64,000 nt of DNA from Roseovarius mucosus (GTDB taxonomy: Bacteria; Pseudomonadota; Alphaproteobacteria; Rhodobacterales; Rhodobacteraceae), in contig NZ_CP020474.1 in assembly GCF_002080415.1 (NCBI RefSeq), positions 2,369,501-2,433,500 of the forward strand. Reading direction: 5' to 3'. The translations under genes and the position numbers were made by a program. The notes beneath the pieces are model-generated. The model was not told the origin of the DNA. It was given only the letters and a program-made list of their open reading frames with translations, and did not search any database. Below are positions 25,853 to 35,311 of this stretch, one piece after another; the first letter of the stretch is position 1, and each line of letters begins with the position of its first letter.

Positions 25853-26642
25853 TGATATCCCGGTGATACCGGCGGAGCAGCAGTAGACCAAGCGCCAGTG
25901 TTATGCCCGATACGGCCATCACGAACACCGAAGAGACATAGGTGGCGTCATAGGTGCTGTAGATGCCCTTGCGCACCAGCCCGATAGGATGGATCAGCGG
26001 ATTCCACCACATCCAATCCCGATAGGGCAGCGGGACGGTATCGAAGAGAAAAATCACACCGGAAATGATCAAAAGGGGGCGGTTCAACACAGCCCAAGCC
26101 CGTTCCCAGATTGGAAACACCGACAACAAAAAGCAGTTGAGCGTGCCAACCCCGGCCCCAAGCGCAAAGGTAAGCGTATAGCCCCACGCAATAGCCCTCA
26201 TGTCGACGATAACATTGAGATCATAAACAATGATAATCAGAGGCAACAGGATCACCGCGATCATGATGCTGGTTATGACGTTCAGAATGAACCGCGCAAT
26301 CAGGGCATCGGTGTAGGTCACACCGGGATAGAACAACAACTGCTTGGAAAAGCGCAGCGAGACCGACATTTTATTGCTGATGTCCATATAGGCCATGAAC
26401 GGCAGAATGCCGGTTGCAAAGAACAAGGGAAAATTGGTGCCGAGACTTGGGCTTTTGAATCCTAGGGAAAAGATGAAGGTCAGAAGGAAAATTCCTGCCA
26501 CCGGCTCAAGCACCGCCCATAGGTATCCAAGCGCCGAACGCCCATAGGTCGCCGACATCTCGCGCAGCATCAACGCAATCACGGTCTGAACGGTGCCCGT
26601 GCGCTTGCGCGGCAGGGCCGGGGCAAAGGTTACATTTGTCAT
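25842..26642 (-). CDS. Polysaccharide ABC exporter permease (KpsM-like)
   Basis: A 266-aa ABC-2-type permease with six membrane segments. Start ATG 26642 (MTNVTFAPALPRKRTGTVQT) is chosen because the longer frame overlaps the divergent gene and its extra 34 residues look non-coding. The block MLREMSATYGRSALGYLWAV followed by EPVAGIFLLTFIF is typical of capsule permeases such as KpsM, BexB and CtrC. With the ATPase at 27983 it should export a lipid-linked polysaccharide across the inner membrane. It is unusual that the permease is divergent from the KpsE- and KpsT-like genes rather than in one operon. Confidence 0.88.
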   Translation of the reverse strand: MTNVTFAPALPRKRTGTVQTVIALMLREMSATYGRSALGYLWAVLEPVAGIFLLTFIFSLGFKSPSLGTNFPLFFATGILPFMAYMDISNKMSVSLRFSKQLLFYPGVTYTDALIARFILNVITSIMIAVILLPLIIIVYDLNVIVDMRAIAWGYTLTFALGAGVGTLNCFLLSVFPIWERAWAVLNRPLLIISGVIFLFDTVPLPYRDWMWWNPLIHPIGLVRKGIYSTYDATYVSSVFVMAVSGITLALGLLLLRRYHRDIINF

Positions 26643-26697
26643 CTTGACGGATGGTGTATCACCCTGTCCTTTGATAGAAAATCCCCATCCGACAGAT

Positions 26698-27969
26698 GTG
26701 ATCGGACAACAACAGACCAAAGAGCAAGATTTGAACCAGTCCAATTCTCCTGCGGAAAAAGCGGCTCAACCCTCTGAACAGGGTGCCGCCCCCAAGACTG
26801 GGCCGGGTCCGAACGTGGTTCAGGCCCCTTCCGCCAAGACGTCCTTGCGTCCGCCTGCAAGGCCGGCGGGAATTCGCACGCGGCATGTTCTCATTGCCCT
26901 CAGCTTTGTGATTTGGGTGATTCTGCCAGTCGTAGTGTCGGGCGGGTATCTCTACACAGTCGCACGTGACCAATACGCAAGCCATGTCGGCTTTTCGGTG
27001 CGCACAGAGGAAATCGGTTCTGCCATCGAGCTCTTGGGCGGCATCACCGAATTGTCGGGGTCCAGCTCTTCGGACACGGATATTCTCTACGAATTCATCC
27101 AGAGCCCGCAAATCGTGCGCGCCGTCCACGATCAACTTGATATGGCACGGATTTACCAGCGCTCCGGCGATCCGGTTTTCACGCTCGGCGACGATACAAG
27201 GATCGAGGCGTTGCTGTCCTATTGGCAGCGCATGGTCAAGATTTTCTATGACCGCAGCAGTGGTCTTGTGGAAATCCGCGTGCTCGCCTTTGAGCCGCAA
27301 GATGCCAGAGCCGTGGCAGAGGTTGTGTTTGCCGAGAGCAGCAACATGATCAACCAGCTGTCGGCCATCGCCCGCGCCGACGCCATGCGCTACGCCGAAG
27401 AAGAACTGGCGCGCGCCGAGGATCGGCTCAAAGTATCCAACCGGTCGCTCACCAGTTTCCGCAACCGGACACAGATCGTCGATCCGGCGGCCGATGTTCA
27501 GGGGCAAATGGGTCTGCTGAATTCGCTCAGCGCACAGATGGCTGAGGCACAAATCGAGCTCGAGCTTTTGCTCGATAATGCCAACGAAAGCGACCCGCGC
27601 GTCAATCAGGCCAACCGCAAGATTGCGGCGATCCAGAAACTGATCAACGAAGAGCGGTCGGCTTTCGGTGGCGCTTCTGGTGTGTCCGGGGTTCAGCAGT
27701 ATTCCGAATTGATCGAAGAGTATCAGGCTCTCGAACTCGAGCGGCAATTCGCCGAAAAGAGCTATCTTTCTGCGCTTGCCGCGCGCGACGTTGCCTTGGC
27801 CGAAGCGCAGCGGCAATCGCGCTATCTGGCCACCCATATTTCCCCGACCTTGGCCGAAACCGCCGAGTATCCACAGCGCGAATTGCTGTTGCTGATGATC
27901 TCAGGCTTCCTGCTCTTGTCTTGGTCGGTCCTGGTGATGGTCTATTACTCCCTGCGCGACAGGCGCTGA
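26698..27969 (+). CDS. Capsule polysaccharide export inner-membrane protein (KpsE-like)
   Basis: A protein of about 423 aa with a Pro/Gln-rich cytoplasmic N-terminus and one helix (HVLIALSFVIWVILPVVVSG). A periplasmic region rich in coiled coil (ARAEDRLKVSNRSLTSFRNR, LLNSLSAQMAEAQIELELLL) and a C-terminal helix (LLLMISGFLLLSWSVLVMVY) follow. This topology is that of the PCP-3/KpsE family, which couples the inner-membrane exporter to an outer-membrane channel. The start is uncertain: the frame is open from 26593, inside the divergent permease gene; GTG 26698 or TTG 26729 are the nearest alternatives without overlap, and none has a strong ribosome site. The KpsT-like gene follows after 13 bp. 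Confidence 0.82.
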   Translation: MIGQQQTKEQDLNQSNSPAEKAAQPSEQGAAPKTGPGPNVVQAPSAKTSLRPPARPAGIRTRHVLIALSFVIWVILPVVVSGGYLYTVARDQYASHVGFSVRTEEIGSAIELLGGITELSGSSSSDTDILYEFIQSPQIVRAVHDQLDMARIYQRSGDPVFTLGDDTRIEALLSYWQRMVKIFYDRSSGLVEIRVLAFEPQDARAVAEVVFAESSNMINQLSAIARADAMRYAEEELARAEDRLKVSNRSLTSFRNRTQIVDPAADVQGQMGLLNSLSAQMAEAQIELELLLDNANESDPRVNQANRKIAAIQKLINEERSAFGGASGVSGVQQYSELIEEYQALELERQFAEKSYLSALAARDVALAEAQRQSRYLATHISPTLAETAEYPQRELLLLMISGFLLLSWSVLVMVYYSLRDRR

Positions 27970-27982
27970 GCGGACACGTCCG

Positions 27983-28657
27983 ATGATCGAGATACGCAAC
28001 CTGTGCAAGACCTTCGTGCTCAACGGGCGGCGCAAGGTGGTTGCTGACAACATTTCCGCGGTTTTCCCGGATCGCACGGCGGTGGCCATTCTCGGTCGTA
28101 ATGGTGCGGGCAAGTCGAGCCTGCTCAAGATGTTGTCGGGGTCCATGGACCCCGACAGCGGAGAGGTGATCAGCACCGGCACGATTTCTTGGCCAGTGGG
28201 CTTTGCCGGTAGCTTCCATCCTGAGATGACCGGGCTACAGAATGTCCGCTTCATTGCCCGGGTATATGGCGTCGATACTGCGGAACTTGTCGATTTCGTC
28301 GCTGATTTCGCGGGGCTGGGCCAGCATTTCAACTTGCCGGTGCGCACCTATTCCTCGGGCATGCGCTCGCGCCTCGCGTTTGGGGTGTCGATGGGCATCC
28401 ACTTTGAAACCTATCTCGTGGACGAGGTGACAGCGGTCGGCGATGCTGCCTTTCGTGAAAAATCCGAATTGCTTTTTGCTGAGCGGATCACGCAGAGCGG
28501 GGCGATCATGGTGACGCATAACATGGGGCAGGTTAAACGCCTCTGCTCGCTTGCCGGTGTGCTCGAGGATGGGCATCTCAGCCTTTATGACGATGTCGAC
28601 GCGGCCATCGCGCACCATCAGGAATTGATGAAAAGCGACAAGGCGGCTTCGGGCTGA
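27983..28657 (+). CDS. Polysaccharide ABC exporter ATP-binding protein (KpsT-like)
   Basis: A 224-aa ABC ATPase. Walker A is GRNGAGKS at 38-45, the signature is YSSGMRSRLAFG, Walker B is TYLVDEVTAVGD and the switch His lies in MVTHNMGQV. The short length, without an extra C-terminal carbohydrate-binding domain, matches KpsT rather than Wzt. It is translated 13 bp behind the KpsE-like gene and works with the divergent permease. Predicted substrate is a capsular or exopolysaccharide, possibly the sulfated product of the neighbouring enzymes. Confidence 0.9.
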   Translation: MIEIRNLCKTFVLNGRRKVVADNISAVFPDRTAVAILGRNGAGKSSLLKMLSGSMDPDSGEVISTGTISWPVGFAGSFHPEMTGLQNVRFIARVYGVDTAELVDFVADFAGLGQHFNLPVRTYSSGMRSRLAFGVSMGIHFETYLVDEVTAVGDAAFREKSELLFAERITQSGAIMVTHNMGQVKRLCSLAGVLEDGHLSLYDDVDAAIAHHQELMKSDKAASG

Positions 28658-28699
28658 TTATGCCCTGACCGCGCAAACGTTTCTGTTACACCGGCGTTT

Positions 28700-29539
28700 T
28701 CAGGCGTCCGTGTCACGGGGCACGGGGGCGCGGTTGTCAAAGCCGAATTGCGCCAGAAGAGCCTCGTTATGCGGTCTAAACTGCTCTTCCAGCCAAGCGA
28801 CCCGTTCTGGATTGCGGCCCATATCCGGTTCCTGCGTGTGGTGAAACGCATTAAGAAACATTTGCTTAATGTCGTCATCAGCACAGGCCGGATCCAGCAT
28901 GGATGCCGCGATGATATCGCAGTCCTGCATCCTTAAAGAGGGGTTGGTCTCGTGATGCGGAACGTCCCAGACCATATCTTGAGGCTGGCCCAGAACGGTA
29001 TCGAGAACAGATTTGATGTTGCGATGGCTGTCCAGAATGATCGGCAGCTCGGGAAACAGCTTGCTCCAATTCGTCAGATAGGCGGCGGGCTTCATCGTGT
29101 CGATCCGACGTTTGGCAAAGGTCTCGAAATCGCGGCCCCCATAAGGTTTGCGCTCTGCCAGAAAGGTATCGAAAAACTGCTTCATGAATTGCGAATAGTC
29201 ACCAAACACGAAATCACTGAATGGGCGCAGGAAGACCAGCAGTTGCACAGCAATCCCGGCCTTTTTGGTGATCTCGGCAAGCGCAGTGCCCCGCTTTGAC
29301 AGCGAATAGAGATCCTCATGACTCAGCACCACCGTATGCGCCCCCTCTGCGAACATGGCGTCGATCTCGGCTTGGCTGATCTCTGCCAGATGCGCAGCAT
29401 TGCCCGGATGCGAGCCCTCAGGCGCAGGATAGTGAATGCCCTGCCGCAAGAGCGTCTCAGAATTCTGCACCATCACGCGCTGGAGGTAGGTCGAGCCACA
29501 TTTGGGCGAGCCGATGTGCAGAATGATCTTTTGTGCCAT
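28700..29539 (-). CDS. Sulfotransferase-like P-loop protein
   Basis: A 279-aa protein starting MAQKIILHIGSPKCGSTYLQ. SPKCGSTYLQ matches the 5'-phosphosulfate loop of sulfotransferases; VLSHEDLYSL and LLVFLRPFSDFVFGDYSQF occupy the place of the 3'-phosphate loop. It lies 11 bp downstream of the two-domain glycosyltransferase on the same strand, so the two are probably one operon. This is the third sulfotransferase-like protein within 6 kb, all around the KpsMET-like exporter. Acceptor unknown. The C-terminal 60 residues are polar, with no membrane segment. Start ATG 29539 gives the motif at its usual distance from the N-terminus. Confidence 0.72.
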   Translation of the reverse strand: MAQKIILHIGSPKCGSTYLQRVMVQNSETLLRQGIHYPAPEGSHPGNAAHLAEISQAEIDAMFAEGAHTVVLSHEDLYSLSKRGTALAEITKKAGIAVQLLVFLRPFSDFVFGDYSQFMKQFFDTFLAERKPYGGRDFETFAKRRIDTMKPAAYLTNWSKLFPELPIILDSHRNIKSVLDTVLGQPQDMVWDVPHHETNPSLRMQDCDIIAASMLDPACADDDIKQMFLNAFHHTQEPDMGRNPERVAWLEEQFRPHNEALLAQFGFDNRAPVPRDTDA

Positions 29540-29550
29540 GGTGCAGATAT

Positions 29551-31863
29551 CTAGATTCGTGCAAGCTGTGTGGCAAGCCGATTGGCAAGATCGTCGATCA
29601 TGTCTTCGGGATGACTGCCTAGATCGCGCAGATCAATCTCGCGTTCAGATTGGCTCACGGGTGCTGCGTGCCATGCGAGGCCAAGTGCGTCGGCCAAATC
29701 CGGTGCCGTGGCAGGCACCGACAGGATGGCAGGGCTCAACCGGCTCAGGTCCTTTGGGCCAAATCCATTGGTCACAACCCGTACCCCGGCCGCAGCCATT
29801 TCCAGCGGTGGATGGCTGGGATGAGGCGAATACATCAGCGACAATCCCACATCGACGGTACCTAAATAGTCGGGATAATCTTCCCAAGGCAACTTACCGA
29901 GGCTCCGCAAAATATGCCCGCCCGGCAGGGCGACATCACTGTGATGCTGGCCGATGGATACAAGCTCGATATCCTCAGGGCCCAAATTCTCTTTGCTGAC
30001 AAACCGCGCAAGCGCCTCGATTGCGGTGGCATACATATTGCGCGGCACATCTGGCCGCCCATAGAGCGCCAGACGGCGCGGCCCCTTGCCCGCTGCTCGG
30101 CGCGCAACATGGCTATAGCGTTCAATGTCGATCGACGGGTGAAACGCCAGAACATCCCCGGTGGCAAAGCCGAACCCCTGCTCGGAAAACCAGTCGCGCA
30201 ACAGGGTGGTGTTGAACACCGGCTCGAAATCAAAGTGATAGCTGGCCATGGCATCGGCGAATTCCGGGCCCCAGGCATAGAAATGCGGCTCGTAATCCTG
30301 AATGAGATAGAGAAACCGGGTTTGCGCCATCTCATGCCGCCGGATCAACCTTTCGGCGACATGCGCGCTCCACCATGCCGTGGCCATGAACATATCCCCG
30401 GAATGGAGCGGTAGGGTTTCGTTCTGCACGCCGCAGAGCAGGCTGATGCGCGCGGCTGTCGCTTCCCGGTCCTGCCCCTGCCCAAGGCGCCCCAAAAAAA
30501 GCTGCGTGGTGCCCGGAGAGGACATCGGGAGATCGGTGGCAATGAAGCGCACAGGATAACCCCGCACCGCAAGACCCAGCCCGATGTCCAACGCTGTGGC
30601 GATCCCGGCAAAGATTTCCGTAGGATTGAGCGTTGGCACCAGAATGTTCAGCGCGGCATGGGGTGCCGAGAACTCCGGCACAAAGCGCGGTTCCTTGCGC
30701 AGATCAACAATGCTCTCGTGCTTGACCGGTGGCTTTGCCGGTGCTGTCAGGTTGCGCGGCGGTCGCGGTGACATCCCCGGCGAGAGCGAATAAAGCCGTG
30801 TGTCAAATCCGTCGATCGCGCTCTTGAGGCCTGGCCCAAACGCTTCCCGCAGCGTCCAGACGGCACGGCCGATACTGACCACGGCAAATCCCGCTGCGAT
30901 CCGTGCTAACCCCGCATGCCCCTGCAGGCCCAACACAACCGCATCGCGCAAATGTGTCCCCATGCCGCGCATCCGCCGCAGATAGGGGCGCAGCGGCGCG
31001 GTTTTGGCCTCGCCATGGCTCAGGCTGCCATCGGTAACGGCATCGCTCAGCCGGTTATAGGTCGATTGCCCAAGGTATCGCGCCAGCGCATAGGCAGTCG
31101 CCTCCTTGCGCATCCACATGGCATCGGGGCGCTTCCAGCGCGGTCCTCGGGGCTGGGTGCGGTCAATCGCGCCCATCACATTGCTCTGATGCTGGCGATA
31201 ATCAACCAAGGGCGTGTCGATCAGATGCACGCCGCCCGTTGCCGCGGCCAACAGGCCAAGCCAGAGGTCATGGTAAAAATGCACCCCGCTTTGCGGCGGA
31301 AAGGGTAGCGCCAACCGCACCAGCCGGGGCCGCATCAGCGTGGTCATGCCAGTGATGTTATTGCGATAGAGCAGGCCGCGCAGACCGGGGTTTTTCTTGC
31401 GCCGCTCAAAGGCGAACATCGAGCGGTGCAGCACGGTTGTGCCATCCGGCCCGACGAGGCGCGCATCGCTATGCACAAGATCGGCACCGCTTTTGACCAG
31501 GGCTGCAACGCCGCGCTCCAGACGATCCGCATGCCAGATGTCATCCTGATCGCAAAGGGCGATGAGCGCTGCGTCTTCGCCCAGTCCCTCGGCGTCGATC
31601 AGGCGTAGCGCCTCGCTTAGCCCCGCCTCAAAGGCGCGCACAGAATCTAGCGCGACATCGCCGGAAACCATCGTCAGCGGCAGGCCCGGTGCTACAGCCA
31701 TCGCCGTCTCGAGGACCAGATCCTTGGAACAGGTGTCCGCGATAACGGCCACCAAATGACAGTCGGTATGAGTCTGCGCCACAAGCGACTGGATCTGCGC
31801 CGCCAGATACTCAGGCTCCGGCTGAAATACAGCCATTATGATGAAAATGCGCGGCGTCATCAT
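29551..31863 (-). CDS. Bifunctional glycosyltransferase: GT2 domain plus WsaF-like C-terminal domain
   Basis: A 770-aa cytoplasmic protein. Residues 1-240 form a GT2 (GT-A) domain: IMAVFQPEPEYLAAQIQSL at the start, CDQDDIWHADRLE with the DxD-type acidic motif, and YHDLWLGLLAAATGG later. Residues about 400-770 form a GT-B region like WsaF rhamnosyltransferase, with a C-terminal donor-binding half (LALYGRPDVPRNMYATAIEA, SPHPSHPPLEMAAAGVRVVT, FGPKDLSRL). Two linked transferases suggest assembly of a repeating polysaccharide unit. It is followed by a sulfotransferase-like gene and precedes the Kps-like exporter genes. Donor sugars are not predictable from sequence alone. Start ATG 31863 (a second ATG lies one codon on). 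Confidence 0.85.
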   Translation of the reverse strand: MMTPRIFIIMAVFQPEPEYLAAQIQSLVAQTHTDCHLVAVIADTCSKDLVLETAMAVAPGLPLTMVSGDVALDSVRAFEAGLSEALRLIDAEGLGEDAALIALCDQDDIWHADRLERGVAALVKSGADLVHSDARLVGPDGTTVLHRSMFAFERRKKNPGLRGLLYRNNITGMTTLMRPRLVRLALPFPPQSGVHFYHDLWLGLLAAATGGVHLIDTPLVDYRQHQSNVMGAIDRTQPRGPRWKRPDAMWMRKEATAYALARYLGQSTYNRLSDAVTDGSLSHGEAKTAPLRPYLRRMRGMGTHLRDAVVLGLQGHAGLARIAAGFAVVSIGRAVWTLREAFGPGLKSAIDGFDTRLYSLSPGMSPRPPRNLTAPAKPPVKHESIVDLRKEPRFVPEFSAPHAALNILVPTLNPTEIFAGIATALDIGLGLAVRGYPVRFIATDLPMSSPGTTQLFLGRLGQGQDREATAARISLLCGVQNETLPLHSGDMFMATAWWSAHVAERLIRRHEMAQTRFLYLIQDYEPHFYAWGPEFADAMASYHFDFEPVFNTTLLRDWFSEQGFGFATGDVLAFHPSIDIERYSHVARRAAGKGPRRLALYGRPDVPRNMYATAIEALARFVSKENLGPEDIELVSIGQHHSDVALPGGHILRSLGKLPWEDYPDYLGTVDVGLSLMYSPHPSHPPLEMAAAGVRVVTNGFGPKDLSRLSPAILSVPATAPDLADALGLAWHAAPVSQSEREIDLRDLGSHPEDMIDDLANRLATQLARI

Positions 31864-31966
31864 GTCCTGAGTGATCGAAATAGTCTCTGCGCTCTAACCG
31901 AGCCCTCCTGCCAATGCAAGCTGCGCACGTCCGACATGGGTGGTTCGGCTTGCCTTACCTCTCTTG

Positions 31967-33790
31967 TCATTCGACCGTAACAGATTTTGCAAGGTTTCTG
32001 GGCTGATCCACATCGGTCCCTTTGGCCACGGCGGTGTGATAGGCGATCAACTGTGCGGGCAGGGCATAGAGGATGGGTGCCAGAATGGGATCGGTATCGG
32101 GCAGGGTGATGGTCTGCCACACGCAATCGCCTGCCTGCGTCACACCCCGCGCATCCGACACCAGAAGGATACGACCGCCGCGCGCCATAACCTCTTGCAT
32201 GTTGGAAACGGTCTTGTCGAACAGCGCATCGCAGGGTGCCATAACAACCACCGGCATCGTCTCGTCGATCAGCGCAATTGGTCCATGCTTCAACTCGCCC
32301 GAGGCATAGGCCTCGGCATGAATATAACTGATTTCCTTGAGCTTCAGCGCACCCTCCAGCGCCAGTGGATACATCAATCCACGCCCGAGAAACAGCGCAC
32401 TAGGTGCAGTCGCAAGCTGGCGCGCGATGGCTCTGATCTGTTCGTTGCGCTCCATCGCGGTATTGAACGTGGCGGGCAAGGCGCGCAGCCCGGACAAGAG
32501 ATCCGCCAGACGTTCCGCCCCGACATGGCCCCGGTCCTGGGCCGCCTTGAGCGCCAAAAGCAGGAGCACGGTCAACTGACAGGTAAAGGCCTTGGTCGAG
32601 GCCACGCCAATCTCGGCCCCGGCATGAATCGATAGCGCCAGATCGCTTTCGCGGGCGATGGAACTCTCGGGCACATTGACCACGGACACGATTTTTGCCG
32701 CGCGCCCCTGCATATAGCGCAGTGCTGCCAGCGTATCGGCGGTCTCGCCGGATTGGCTGACAAAGAGCGCGGTTGTGCCGGGGCTCACGGGCGGCTCACG
32801 ATAGCGGAACTCAGAGGCGATATCGACCTCGACCGGCAGGCGTGCCAATTGTTCGAACCAGTATTTCGCAGTGAGACAGGCGTAATAGGCGGTACCGCAG
32901 GCCACCAGCGTCAGCCGCTCCACTTTTGCAAAGTCCGGCACGCCTTCTGGCAGGGTCAGGCAGGTTCCATCGCTGCTCAGGTAATGCCCAAGCGCCGCGC
33001 CGATCACCGAAGGTTGTTCGGCGATTTCCTTGGCCATGAAATGCCTGTGCCCGGCCTTGTCAACGCGGGCGGCCTCGATCTCGATGGTCTTGATCGGGCG
33101 GTTGGCCAGATGGCCATTGACGTCTGTGATCACAAGGCTGTCGCGCGTTACGACGGCAATGTCACCCTCTTCCAGATAGGTGATCCGGTCGGTCATCGGG
33201 GCCAGAGCGATGGCGTCTGAGCCCACGAACATCTCACCGTCGCCATGGCCCACGGCCAACGGGCTGCCGCGTCGCGCCGCGACCAAAAGATCAGCCTCGC
33301 CTTCAAACAGAAAACAAAGCGCATAGGCCCCCTCTAGCCTCGCGATTGTGGCGCGTGCCGCTTCGACCGGGCCCATGCCCTGCTGCATGAAATGATGCGC
33401 AAGAAGGGCCACGGTCTCGGTGTCGGTTTCAGTCTCATGGGCGATACCATGCGAGGCCAGTTCTGCCCGCAGCGCCCGGAAATTCTCGATAATGCCATTA
33501 TGCACCACGGCCACCGGGCCAGAACGGTGCGGATGCGCATTGGCCTCGGTGGGTGCGCCATGTGTGGCCCAGCGGGTATGGCCAATCCCCGCCTTGCCCG
33601 CCAAGGGATGATGGACCAGCAGATCGGCCAGATTCACCAGCTTGCCCACCGCGCGGCGGCGATCTAGGCGCCCGTCGTTGATCGTGGCGATCCCGGCGCT
33701 GTCATAGCCGCGATATTCCAGCCGCTTGAGCGCTTCAACCAGCAGCGGTGCCGCCTCGTGATCCCCCAGAACTCCGACAATCCCACACAT
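31967..33790 (-). CDS. glmS: Glutamine--fructose-6-phosphate aminotransferase GlmS
   Basis: A 607-aa enzyme that makes glucosamine-6-phosphate from fructose-6-phosphate and glutamine, the entry to UDP-GlcNAc. After processing, Cys2 of MCGIVGVLG is the nucleophile of the N-terminal glutaminase. Two SIS isomerase domains follow (LFVSQSGETADTLAALRYM, and LGRGLMYPLALEGALKLKEI), and the C-terminus ends NLAKSVTVE as in the family. Its ATG overlaps the glmU stop by one base (TGATG), so the pair is coupled. No glmS ribozyme is expected or seen in this phylum. Located beside the polysaccharide locus, whose sugar supply it would feed. Confidence 0.98.
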   Translation of the reverse strand: MCGIVGVLGDHEAAPLLVEALKRLEYRGYDSAGIATINDGRLDRRRAVGKLVNLADLLVHHPLAGKAGIGHTRWATHGAPTEANAHPHRSGPVAVVHNGIIENFRALRAELASHGIAHETETDTETVALLAHHFMQQGMGPVEAARATIARLEGAYALCFLFEGEADLLVAARRGSPLAVGHGDGEMFVGSDAIALAPMTDRITYLEEGDIAVVTRDSLVITDVNGHLANRPIKTIEIEAARVDKAGHRHFMAKEIAEQPSVIGAALGHYLSSDGTCLTLPEGVPDFAKVERLTLVACGTAYYACLTAKYWFEQLARLPVEVDIASEFRYREPPVSPGTTALFVSQSGETADTLAALRYMQGRAAKIVSVVNVPESSIARESDLALSIHAGAEIGVASTKAFTCQLTVLLLLALKAAQDRGHVGAERLADLLSGLRALPATFNTAMERNEQIRAIARQLATAPSALFLGRGLMYPLALEGALKLKEISYIHAEAYASGELKHGPIALIDETMPVVVMAPCDALFDKTVSNMQEVMARGGRILLVSDARGVTQAGDCVWQTITLPDTDPILAPILYALPAQLIAYHTAVAKGTDVDQPRNLAKSVTVE

Positions 33791-35145
33791 CAGTTTGATC
33801 CTTTGTCGCGTTTTCCGGCGCGTGCTTTCAACATATCGAACAGCTTGCGCGCGCGCCCCGGCATGTCCACCTGCGGTGCGCGTGCAATGGCCAGCGCGTC
33901 CGGGGCCACATCGCGCGTAATCACCGATCCCGAGCCGGTCATCGCCCCGTCCCCCAGTGTCACCGGGGCCACCAGCATCGTGTTCGAGCCCACGAAAACC
34001 CGCGCACCGATCACCGTTTCATGCTTGCTTACACCGTCGTAATTGCAGGTGATGGTGCCCGCGCCGATATTGCTCTCGTCGCCTACACGCGCATCGCCGA
34101 TGTAGCTCAGGTGATTGACCTTGGCCCCCTCGCCGATCAGCGCATTCTTCACCTCAACGAAATTGCCAATGCGGGCATGTTCCGCCAATTCGGTGCCGGG
34201 GCGCAGGCGGGCATAGGGGCCCACCACCGCGCCACGCGCAACATGACAGCCCTCAAGATGTGAAAAGGCGCGGATATGCGCGCCCGTCTCGACCGTGACG
34301 CCGGGGCCAAAGACCACATAAGGCTCGACCAGACTATCGCGGCCCAGCCATGTGTCATAGGCAAACTGCACCGTATCGGGCGCGACAAGCGTCACGCCGG
34401 TTTCCAGCGCCTCTGCCCGTTTGCGCGTCTGAAACGCGGCCTCGGCCCGTGCGAGTTCGGCGCGGGAATTGATGCCCATCGTCTCGGCCTCGTCGCAGGT
34501 GACAACGGTTGCCGATAACCCCCGCGCCCGCGCCAGACCCACGATGTCGGTCAGGTAATACTCGCCCGCCGCATTCGCATTGCCCACCTCTGAAATCAGA
34601 TCGAAAAGTAGCGCTGCCGGTGCCAGAACCACGCCGCTATTGCAGAGCGTGATCGCGCGCTCGGCCTCGGTCGCATCCTTGAATTCGACAATTTTAACAA
34701 GGTCTTGTCCCTGCATCACCAACCGGCCATAGCGGCCCGGATCAGCCGCCTTGAACCCCAGCACAACAATGTCATGGGCGCTGCGCGCCGCTTGCATCCG
34801 TTCCAGCGTTTCAGGCTGAACAAAGGGTGTGTCGCCATAGAGCACCAGCGCATCGCCCGGATAATCCACCAGACGCGGCGCGGCTTGCGCCACCGCATGC
34901 GCGGTGCCCAGTTGCTCGGACTGGATCACGATCTCTGCGGTCTCGTCAAAGTCATGGGCCGCTGCACGCACCGCCTCGGCCCCGTGCCCGGCCACCACGA
35001 TCACTTGATCTGGCTCCAGCGTCGCACCCGCCTGCATGGCATGCCCTAGCATCGGCGCGCCGCCGATAGGATGCAGCACTTTGGGAAGGTCGGAATTCAT
35101 CCGCGTCCCCTGACCTGCTGCCAATATGATCAGTGCCGTCGCCAT
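33790..35145 (-). CDS. glmU: Bifunctional UDP-GlcNAc pyrophosphorylase / GlcN-1-P acetyltransferase GlmU
   Basis: A 451-aa enzyme making UDP-GlcNAc. Start ATG 35145 (MATALIILAAGQGTRMNSDL) places the nucleotide-binding signature LAAGQGTRMNSDLPKVLHP at the N-terminus; the extra 16 residues upstream are not conserved in character. The C-terminal half shows left-handed beta-helix hexapeptides (IGNFVEVKNALIGEGAKVNH, IGAGTITCNYDGVSKHETVI), with the acetyltransferase residues in YIGDARVGDESNIGAG. It is translationally coupled to glmS. Product feeds peptidoglycan, lipid A and probably the adjacent polysaccharide. Confidence 0.97.
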   Translation of the reverse strand: MATALIILAAGQGTRMNSDLPKVLHPIGGAPMLGHAMQAGATLEPDQVIVVAGHGAEAVRAAAHDFDETAEIVIQSEQLGTAHAVAQAAPRLVDYPGDALVLYGDTPFVQPETLERMQAARSAHDIVVLGFKAADPGRYGRLVMQGQDLVKIVEFKDATEAERAITLCNSGVVLAPAALLFDLISEVGNANAAGEYYLTDIVGLARARGLSATVVTCDEAETMGINSRAELARAEAAFQTRKRAEALETGVTLVAPDTVQFAYDTWLGRDSLVEPYVVFGPGVTVETGAHIRAFSHLEGCHVARGAVVGPYARLRPGTELAEHARIGNFVEVKNALIGEGAKVNHLSYIGDARVGDESNIGAGTITCNYDGVSKHETVIGARVFVGSNTMLVAPVTLGDGAMTGSGSVITRDVAPDALAIARAPQVDMPGRARKLFDMLKARAGKRDKGSN

Positions 35146-35311
35146 TGTGCGCCCTTTGCCCGTATGCCTGTCCGTTTTATCCGGTTGCGGCACAGGTGCA
35201 AGGGTGGGGGCTGGCTCAGCTAAAAATCGCCAAGATTATCGACAATTTTAACCTCTCCTTCACGCCAACCGGGTGCTGTAGTCCTGCTGCAACCCATTGC
35301 AGCGCAAGGAG

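Noticed and set aside
31967..33790. glmS ribozyme
   Set aside because: That element is found mainly in Firmicutes, and no leader exists here because glmU overlaps glmS by one base.
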